A program made the translations under genes and the position numbers. 28,638 nt of DNA from contig CAZZNQ010000053.1 in NCBI GenBank assembly GCA_964655775.1, positions 1 through 28,638 of the forward strand. Reading direction: 5' to 3'. Numbering within the stretch: position 1 is the first letter of the stretch; every line of letters starts with the position of its first letter. The DNA comes from CAZZNQ01 sp964655775 (GTDB lineage: Bacteria; Planctomycetota; Brocadiia; SM23-32). The notes beneath the pieces are model-generated. The model was not told the DNA's origin and ran no database searches. It saw only the letters and a program-made list of their open reading frames with translations. Below, piece after piece: positions 14,993-21,261 of this stretch.

Positions 14993-16318
14993 TCAGAACC
15001 ACGCCCAGACGGCCCACAGGAAGAGCGAACCCGTGCTCACAGCCGCTATGGTGAACGGAAGCCCGATCTTGACGAATTCCAGGAACGTGCAGTGCTGGCC
15101 TTTCGTCTTGTTCAGCATTCCGTACGCGACGATGTTGGCCGAGGCACCGATCGGGGTGATGTTCCCACCCAAGCAGGCGCCGATCAACAAGCCGAACGGC
15201 AGCAGCATATTGTCCGCCGGCACTCCCATCCGGGTGCCCAACGAATCGACCAGCGGCAGCATGGCCGCCAGATAGGGAACGTTGTCAACGAACGCGCTCA
15301 CCACCACGCTGAACAGGACCACCAGCACGAACGCGCCAAGCAGACTGTCGCCCGTCATCGCCGCCGCCCACTGGGCGGCCATCTCGATCGAACCGGTCTT
15401 GTGCAGGGCGTGCACCATCATGAACACGCCCGCCAGGAAGAAGGTGGTGCTCCAGTCGTAGCTGCGCAGGACCGTTATAGCGTCCTCGCGGTCCCTGCCG
15501 TAAAGCCATGCCCATACCGCAGCGGCGGCGGCCATGCAGACCGTCGCGCCGAACCACAGGAACTCCGCGTCCACCCAGGACGCGCACGCCAGGCCCAGGA
15601 TCATCAGGCAGAGCGTGATGGTCGGCACCCAACTGCGGGGGCGTTCCGTCTCCACAAAACCGACCGGCTCCCGGTAGCGGCGGAACATGAGCCAGAGCAC
15701 AAAAAAGCTGGCCACGCCGCCCACCTGCACCGCGAAAAAGATGCCGGGGCGCCCGTGCACCCAGAAGAAATCGTTGAAGTTGAGCTGGTAGTGGGCCGCG
15801 AGGATCATGCTGGGCGGGTCGCCGATGAGCGTCGCCGTGCCCTGGAGGTTGGAGGAGATGGCGATGCCGATGATGAACGGGGCCGCGCTGACTTCCAGCT
15901 TGCGGGCCAGGGCCAGTGCAATGGGGGCGACTATGAGAACCGTGGCGACGTTCTCCGCCACGGCGCTGATGGCGCTGGCGAAGATGCATACGGCCAGTAT
16001 CGCCCAGCCCACGTTGGGGCTGCGGCGGATGAGCGTGTCCGCGCAGTAGGCGGGCACCCGGCTGTAGATGAACGCCTCGGCGACGATCAGCGTCCCGGCG
16101 AAGATGCCCATCACGTTCCAGTTGATGGCCGCCCATCCGCCCTTCTCGTTCAGCGCGAACAGGTCGCCGAATCCGAGGACGGGCGAGCCGCCCAGCAGCA
16201 CCGGGAGCACCACCAGAGCGCCGATGCCGATCCAGATCGCCTTGGCACGGTGGTAGCGGCTGAACACCAGCCAGCCGTACACGAGGGCGAAGACGATGAT
16301 GGTCACGGTCTGCTGCAT
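14993..16318 (-). CDS. ArsB/NhaD-type (ion transporter superfamily) inner-membrane permease
   Basis: A 441-aa polytopic membrane protein with ~11-12 hydrophobic segments. It carries the duplicated hairpin signatures of the ArsB/NhaD/SLC13 superfamily: ISSNLQGTATLIGDPPSMIL in the first half and ACLGGNITPIGASANIVAYG in the second. AENVATVLIVAPIALALARK and FVDNVPYLAAMLPLV are the matching helices. Members export arsenite or exchange Na+/H+, or carry dicarboxylates; the substrate cannot be read here. The frame extends upstream to 16501, but that part is Arg-rich and non-membrane and overlaps the promoter. The start is placed at MQQTVTIIVFALVYG. It appears monocistronic, divergent from the TonB-like gene. 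No arsR or arsenate reductase gene is adjacent. Confidence 0.88.
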   Translation of the reverse strand: MQQTVTIIVFALVYGWLVFSRYHRAKAIWIGIGALVVLPVLLGGSPVLGFGDLFALNEKGGWAAINWNVMGIFAGTLIVAEAFIYSRVPAYCADTLIRRSPNVGWAILAVCIFASAISAVAENVATVLIVAPIALALARKLEVSAAPFIIGIAISSNLQGTATLIGDPPSMILAAHYQLNFNDFFWVHGRPGIFFAVQVGGVASFFVLWLMFRRYREPVGFVETERPRSWVPTITLCLMILGLACASWVDAEFLWFGATVCMAAAAAVWAWLYGRDREDAITVLRSYDWSTTFFLAGVFMMVHALHKTGSIEMAAQWAAAMTGDSLLGAFVLVVLFSVVVSAFVDNVPYLAAMLPLVDSLGTRMGVPADNMLLPFGLLIGACLGGNITPIGASANIVAYGMLNKTKGQHCTFLEFVKIGLPFTIAAVSTGSLFLWAVWAWF

Positions 16319-16362
16319 CCGGCTGTGGCATCCCCGCAGAAGCATTCGGCCAGGAGAGCCTG

Positions 16363-16392
16363 AGTTTAGCAGCACCCTCGACGGCCGGTCAA
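16363..16392 (-). promoter_or_regulatory. sigma70-like promoter for the permease
   Basis: On the minus strand, TTGACC (16392-16387, 5/6) and TAAACT (16368-16363, 4/6) are separated by 18 nt, 45 nt before the chosen start codon. Its place inside the longer open frame supports the internal start. Confidence 0.5.
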
Positions 16393-16430
16393 ACGCCCGG
16401 CCCGCCCGTCGGCCGGAGCAGAGCCCCGGG

Positions 16431-16460
16431 ATGACAAGAGTCGCGCGGTTGCGGTAACAT
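16431..16460 (+). promoter_or_regulatory. possible promoter for the TonB-like/exbB/exbD operon
   Basis: ATGACA (16431-16436, 5/6) and TAACAT (16455-16460, 4/6) are spaced by 18 nt, ~65 nt before the TTG start. This is a moderate match only. Confidence 0.35.
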
Positions 16461-16513
16461 GTCGGGGAAACCAACTCCTGGGAACGAGTTCGTTCCCGCA
16501 TCCATCACCATCT

Positions 16514-16518
16514 GAGGA
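16514..16518 (+). promoter_or_regulatory. ribosome binding site that fixes a TTG start
   Basis: GAGGA lies 7 nt before TTG at 16526. The next in-frame ATG is ~58 codons later and would remove the membrane anchor, so the TTG start is preferred. Confidence 0.65.
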
Positions 16519-16525
16519 AACGGCG

Positions 16526-19500
16526 TTGCAGGATTTCCGTCTCCGGCGTTCCGATCGGTTCTGGCCGTACCTGCTCTGCTCCGGCTGCGTGCACGTCGGC
16601 GTGTTCCTCGCCATCGCGTCGCTCATCGGTTCCCAGGTGGAGAGCGTGCGCCGGCAGGAGGCGGTGTTCATCCAATCCGTCCAGGCGGAGGAGCAGCGCA
16701 TGGAGGCGGAGACGCACCGCGCGCGGGAGGCAACCGTCAAGGACCTGCTCTCCGGACAGCTCCAGGCGGAGATGGACTCGCTCATAGCCGACGAAGTGCC
16801 CCTGGAACAGGAGCAGGCACTCTCCGACCTGACCGAGCAGCACATCGAGCAGCAGGTGGACGCCGCCGATCAGGAACTGGCACTGGACGAGCTACTGGAC
16901 GAAGAGATCTACTCGCTGCTGGACGACATCCGAGGGCAGACGCTCGACCGGATGCGCGTGGACCTCACGGCCCTGACACGCGATCTTCTCGTCTCCCAGG
17001 TGCGGCACTACATCCGCACCCGCGTCGCGCCCGACATCAAGTACAGTATCGACCAGCGCCTGAAGAACGAGATCGGACAGCGGATACAGAGCGAGACAGA
17101 CCGACAGTCGTTCGATGAGAAGTACCACCGGATCCGCGATGTCAAGACCGAACTGGACAAGGCGATCCGCAACCTGGACTGGATCGGCCGTCGCCAGAAG
17201 ACCGTCGCTGACGAAGCGGGAAAGCGGCGGATGTCGAGCGCTCGCCGAGCGCAGGATGACGTACGCGAACGGGCGCCCGCCAACCTGGCCGGGATCGACG
17301 AACTGGTCGCAACCGCAGCGCGGCTCAGTCCGGAAGCGGCGAAAAGCGCCTCTGCGCTGCTGGAAGACGACAACGCCGAGGCGCTGATGGCGGCCGTCGG
17401 CGATTCCCTGAGCGCCCTGAACGAGTTGGAGGCGGCGGTTGAGGCCGAGAAGCCGGCCGAAGGCGAGGAACGCCCCGAGCCGCGCGAATCACTCGAGACG
17501 GCGACGAAGGCGGCCGCTGAGACGGCTGCCGGGACCGCCGACCGACTCTCCGCCCGCGCAGCCGCCCTGCGGGAGTTCTCGGACCAGATCTACCGCATAT
17601 CGCGCGAGCGCACCCCCGACGAGATCCAGCGGCTGGTCGTCGCACAGGCGCTCGATTCGATAGACGACGAACTCCGCGAGCGAGTCCGCAAGGAGGTCGC
17701 GGACAAGGCCATCCCGAAGGCGGCCGACCGCATCATGGAGGTGCTCAAGCCGGAACTGGAAACGCGTCGGCTCTACAGCGAGGAGTTCCGCGACTTCCTG
17801 CAGGCCGACATGCGCAAGGCGCTTGCCCAGGAGTTGGAGGAGAACGAGCCCGAGTCGGACCTTGGACTGACGCGAACGCGGGAGCGCTACCAGTTCCGCG
17901 AGCGGGCGAGCCTGGAAGACGCCCGGGAGGCGGTGCGGGCGCTGCTCGAGAAGATGGACTCCCTCATTGTCGATCAGGAGACGTTGCGGGACGAAGTGAT
18001 AAAGGAGTCAGCCGAGAAAGATGCCGCCCGGCAGCGAGCGCTGGCGGGCAGGATCGAGGCCGTCAAGAAAAATGGCGCCCGAGCGCTGAGGACTGTGCGC
18101 AGCGCAACCATCGTACACGACCGCCCCGCCTACGACGCAATTCGATCCCTGGAGAGCAACACGGCAGAGCGGAGGGCGTTCGACGCGGCGGGCAACGTCG
18201 AGCGTGAGCTGGTCGACGAGGCGAAGGAGCAGATGGCCGAGGCCGAGGGTGCGCTGCGGAAATCCGTGGAGGCGCTACGCAAGCTGGACGCCGGCCTCGC
18301 CGAGGAAGCGGAGGCCATCCAGCCGAGGGCGTTGGCGGAACTGGATCTGAACGACCGTCTCGGTGAGGAGGCCGCCGAGGCGGCCGTATCGCGCGTCGAG
18401 GAAGCCGCCGGCAAGGTTATGGACGAACGACTCGCCCGGACCATCGAGGACGCCGGCAACCGCGTCGAGGTGCGATACGTCCTCCGCGAGGGCCCCGACG
18501 TCGCCACCCTGTCACGGATGTCGCAGCTTCAGTCCAAGCTGGACCAGGTGGCCGAGAACATCGAGGCCGGACGAGAGCTGGACGCGATGCCCGGACTGGC
18601 CATGCCCGGCCCGGGTTTGGGAACCGGCCTGGGAGGCGCGGGCGGAAGCGACGGCATTCCCTGGGCCGTGCGGCACCGGCAGGAGCTGTCCCGGTTCAAT
18701 CGCGAAGCATACGAGGAGTTCGTCAAGAAGCTGCGATACCGCATGAACCCGGACAACTACTACGCCGAAGCGGGCACCGTGGAGGGCGAGGGATCCGTGG
18801 CGGACGGCGTGGCGGACGACGGCCCTGCGGCGATCTACGTGAACGCGATGGCGGGCCCCGATGAGGACCCGGAGCAGGAGCGGGCCGTTCCTGTGCCGGA
18901 CTTCCCGTTCACAGCATTCGGCGCGGCGGCGATGATGGAACAGCCAGTGGTGATCGACGGCGACCTGAGCGACTGGGGCGAGCTGCGCCACCCGCTCACC
19001 ATGCAGTACCGCGGCGACAGCCTGGAGAAGATCGAGGACGGACCTCAGGTCTATGTGCGCTGGTCGCCGGACGGCCTCTACGTCGGCTACACGCTGCGCG
19101 ACGAGGACGGCATACAGCCCTGCGAGGAGCACCCCTGGAGCGGCGACTGCCTGGAGATGATGGTGGACATGGCAAACTCCCGCCTGCCAGAGGCGTACGG
19201 CAATATCGACGCCCAAAAGTTCTGTTTCACGCCGTTCGGCTGCCGAGGCAGCACGGACGTGACCGTCTGGGAGATGGGCCGCGGCCTGCGCGGCATGGGC
19301 ATGGCCATGGATTACCCGGACCTGAGCGGCCGGAAGGGCGACTCGGCCGCCAGGATCATCCCCGGTTACGGCTACTCGGTTGAGTGCTTCCTGAGCCGTA
19401 AGGCGCTGGTTAAACCCCTGCTGCTGCCCGGCCGTTATGTGGCTCTCAACTTCTCCGTGAACCAGAAGTACAGCGCCGGCACGCAATGGTCGGCGTCGCA

Positions 19501-19957
19501 GCAACTGCAGACGTGGCGCCGTCCGGACACCTGGGGCGACGTCCTGCTGCTCGGATCGGACGCGGAGATCCGGTTCTTCCTGCCCGAGGCATCGCCCGGC
19601 GAAGACGCGGACGGAATCGTGCCGGGGCGCCCGCTGGGCGTGGAGATAACCGACGCCGACATGAATCTGAACACGCTACGGACCGACCAGGTTGCCGCGG
19701 AACTCGTGGTGAGGGATACGCCCGTGAGCCTGTTCCTCGTCCTCAGCGAAACGGGCCACAACACCGGCGTGTTCCGCGGATCGGTCAACACCCAGCCGTA
19801 CTTCATGGGCCCGCGAGGGAACACCGTTAACATGCGCGGCGGGGACACGCTGCAGGTGATCTACGTCGACGCGCGGGCCGAATACGGGGAAAAGAACAGG
19901 CGCGTGACGGCGGACCTGCCGGTCGGTTTCCCCGTTCTCCGATTTGCCTCTCAATAG
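16526..19957 (+). CDS. giant TonB-like protein: membrane anchor, long helical region, CBM9/DOMON-like and Ig-like domains
   Basis: A 1143-aa protein starting with TTG. Residues 12-35 form one membrane anchor without a cleavage site. It holds FWPYLLCSGCVH, whose Ser19-x3-His23 matches the Ser16-x3-His20 of E. coli TonB (TLLSVCIH), the residues that engage ExbB/ExbD. Residues ~36-690 are charged Glu/Ala/Arg-rich helix, mostly coiled-coil-like, and a Gly-rich hinge lies at ~693-710. Residues ~805-985 look like a CBM9/DOMON-type sandwich (VVIDGDLSDW at 809, VYVRWSPDGLYVGYTL, GDCLEMMVD). Residues ~1030-1143 form an Ig-like end domain (VEITDADMNLNT, LSETGHNTGVFRGSV). No TonB C-terminal domain is visible. 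It lies 18 nt upstream of exbB. Inferred topology: N-terminus in the cytoplasm, the rest periplasmic. The ligand is unknown. Confidence 0.85.
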   Translation: MQDFRLRRSDRFWPYLLCSGCVHVGVFLAIASLIGSQVESVRRQEAVFIQSVQAEEQRMEAETHRAREATVKDLLSGQLQAEMDSLIADEVPLEQEQALSDLTEQHIEQQVDAADQELALDELLDEEIYSLLDDIRGQTLDRMRVDLTALTRDLLVSQVRHYIRTRVAPDIKYSIDQRLKNEIGQRIQSETDRQSFDEKYHRIRDVKTELDKAIRNLDWIGRRQKTVADEAGKRRMSSARRAQDDVRERAPANLAGIDELVATAARLSPEAAKSASALLEDDNAEALMAAVGDSLSALNELEAAVEAEKPAEGEERPEPRESLETATKAAAETAAGTADRLSARAAALREFSDQIYRISRERTPDEIQRLVVAQALDSIDDELRERVRKEVADKAIPKAADRIMEVLKPELETRRLYSEEFRDFLQADMRKALAQELEENEPESDLGLTRTRERYQFRERASLEDAREAVRALLEKMDSLIVDQETLRDEVIKESAEKDAARQRALAGRIEAVKKNGARALRTVRSATIVHDRPAYDAIRSLESNTAERRAFDAAGNVERELVDEAKEQMAEAEGALRKSVEALRKLDAGLAEEAEAIQPRALAELDLNDRLGEEAAEAAVSRVEEAAGKVMDERLARTIEDAGNRVEVRYVLREGPDVATLSRMSQLQSKLDQVAENIEAGRELDAMPGLAMPGPGLGTGLGGAGGSDGIPWAVRHRQELSRFNREAYEEFVKKLRYRMNPDNYYAEAGTVEGEGSVADGVADDGPAAIYVNAMAGPDEDPEQERAVPVPDFPFTAFGAAAMMEQPVVIDGDLSDWGELRHPLTMQYRGDSLEKIEDGPQVYVRWSPDGLYVGYTLRDEDGIQPCEEHPWSGDCLEMMVDMANSRLPEAYGNIDAQKFCFTPFGCRGSTDVTVWEMGRGLRGMGMAMDYPDLSGRKGDSAARIIPGYGYSVECFLSRKALVKPLLLPGRYVALNFSVNQKYSAGTQWSASQQLQTWRRPDTWGDVLLLGSDAEIRFFLPEASPGEDADGIVPGRPLGVEITDADMNLNTLRTDQVAAELVVRDTPVSLFLVLSETGHNTGVFRGSVNTQPYFMGPRGNTVNMRGGDTLQVIYVDARAEYGEKNRRVTADLPVGFPVLRFASQ

Positions 19958-19975
19958 AGACCCGAGGAGTTCTTG

Positions 19976-20821
19976 ATGAACAGACCTATAAAGGCAGTTG
20001 CCGCCGCCCTCCTGTGCCTCTTGCTGATTGGCGCAGCGGCTCCGAGGCCGGCGCCGAGGGCCCAGCCGAACCCGGGTGCTGCTCCGCGGATGGTCAACGT
20101 GGGGCCTGCGGCTGAATCGGCTTTCGCATCGAAGGAGTCGGAGGCCGCCGAAGGCGGCGTGGGAAAGCGGGAGTGGCTCGGCCAGATATTCGGATGGGGC
20201 ATGGTGCCGCTGTGGATATGCTCCGTCGTGCTGCTCGCGCTGATCCTGGACCGCCGAAGGGCCCTGAAGCCCGCCCGCATCGTCGATCCGTGGATGTTCG
20301 AGCGCGTGGAAGAGCTTGTCGGCCGCCTGCAGATGGAAGAAGCCCAAGAGATGGCGGAGAGAAGCGAGACCGTGGTCGGACAGGCGTGGGCGCAGGGGAT
20401 CCACGAGTTCACGCTCGGGGGCCTGGGCCTGGCGGAGGCTTTGACGAATGCCACCGCCCTGGCCTTCAAGCCGTTGCGCCATCGGCTGGGCGCCATCGCC
20501 ACCATCGGCGTTATCAGCCCGCTTCTCGGCCTTCTCGGAACCGTCCTGGGCATGATCATCACCTTCGGCCAGATCGCGGCCACCGGCGGCGCCGACAAGA
20601 GCGAACTGGCCGGCGGCATCGGGCTGGCGCTGTTCACCACGGCGGGCGGCCTGATAGTGGCCATCCCGGCTATTCTCAGCAACCGCTACTTCGTCGGCCG
20701 CATCGGCGCGCTCGCGGAGCAGGTGGAGGAGGCCATCAGCCGCGTGAACTACCGCTACAGCCACGCGATGGCGAAGTCTGCCCCGCAGTCCGAGCCCGAG
20801 CCGCAGGAGGTGGAGACATGA
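19976..20821 (+). CDS. exbB: ExbB/TolQ/MotA-family proton channel subunit
   Basis: A 281-aa protein starting at the ATG with GAGGAG 6 nt upstream (an overlapping TTG at 19973 is less likely). An N-terminal signal-like segment (residues 7-22) is followed by a short Pro/Ala-rich periplasmic stretch, as in the longer ExbB proteins. Then come three membrane segments at ~75-91, 171-200 and 212-234. The second and third carry the family signature (ISPLLGLLGTVLGMIITF and ALFTTAGGLIVAIPA). ExbB pentamers enclose an ExbD dimer and use the proton motive force to drive a TonB-like partner; here the natural partner is the large protein encoded just upstream. The stop overlaps the exbD start (ATGA). Confidence 0.93.
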   Translation: MNRPIKAVAAALLCLLLIGAAAPRPAPRAQPNPGAAPRMVNVGPAAESAFASKESEAAEGGVGKREWLGQIFGWGMVPLWICSVVLLALILDRRRALKPARIVDPWMFERVEELVGRLQMEEAQEMAERSETVVGQAWAQGIHEFTLGGLGLAEALTNATALAFKPLRHRLGAIATIGVISPLLGLLGTVLGMIITFGQIAATGGADKSELAGGIGLALFTTAGGLIVAIPAILSNRYFVGRIGALAEQVEEAISRVNYRYSHAMAKSAPQSEPEPQEVET

Positions 20822-21228
20822 GGCGCCTGACCGAGGAGATCGACCTCACCGACGACCGCGCAGACCTGACACCGCTGATCGACTGCGTCTTCCTGCTGCT
20901 GCTCTTCTTTGTGGTGACGGCGGTTTTCGTCGAGGAGACCAACCTGTTCGAGATCGATCTGCCCAAGGCCGCCCACGCGCAGGTGCGCACCCCGGAGGAT
21001 TCGCTGATCGTCGGCATCTCGAAGGAGGGCCGCTTCTCCGTCGGCGAGGCGTACGTTGCCGAGGATCAGCTCTGGGAACACGTCAGCGGCCTGCTTGCGG
21101 AGAATCCTGTCCAGACCCTCATCATCCGGGGCGACCGGGAATGTCCCTACGAGAAGGTAGTGTTGGCGATGGACGTCGCCCGGGCGCTGGATGTTCCGGA
21201 GATCACGCTCGCCGTCGCGAACGACTGA
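20818..21228 (+). CDS. exbD: ExbD/TolR-family proton channel subunit
   Basis: A 136-aa protein of standard ExbD length. One membrane helix near residues 20-40 begins with the diagnostic DLTPLIDCVFLLLLFF; Asp22 corresponds to the essential proton-carrying Asp25 of E. coli ExbD. The periplasmic domain follows (LIVGISKEGRFSVGEAYV, IIRGDRECPYEKVVLAMD), the usual TolR/ExbD alpha-beta fold. The ATG overlaps the exbB stop, so the two are coupled. The same frame is open far upstream inside exbB, but the family alignment sets the start here. A hairpin overlapping the 3' end may terminate the operon. Confidence 0.95.
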   Translation: MRRLTEEIDLTDDRADLTPLIDCVFLLLLFFVVTAVFVEETNLFEIDLPKAAHAQVRTPEDSLIVGISKEGRFSVGEAYVAEDQLWEHVSGLLAENPVQTLIIRGDRECPYEKVVLAMDVARALDVPEITLAVAND

Positions 21229-21237
21229 CGGCGAGCG
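21206..21237. terminator. hairpin at the exbD 3' end, possible bidirectional terminator
   Basis: CGCTCGCCGTC (21206-21216) pairs perfectly with GACGGCGAGCG (21227-21237) across a 10-nt loop that contains the exbD stop. It sits between convergent genes only 33 nt apart. No T-run follows, so it may act by RNA stabilisation instead. Confidence 0.5.
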
Positions 21238-21261
21238 CTGTCAGGTTCGTTGCGACCGTAC

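Noticed and set aside
14624..16363. 579-codon plus-strand frame opposite efp and the permease
   Set aside because: It is antisense to conserved genes. The His/Gln/Arg-rich product is the complement of hydrophobic codons in the permease.
20173..20817. Upstream extension of the exbD frame inside exbB
   Set aside because: The extension is an Arg/Pro-rich shadow of exbB. Family alignment and the ATGA overlap set the exbD start at 20818.
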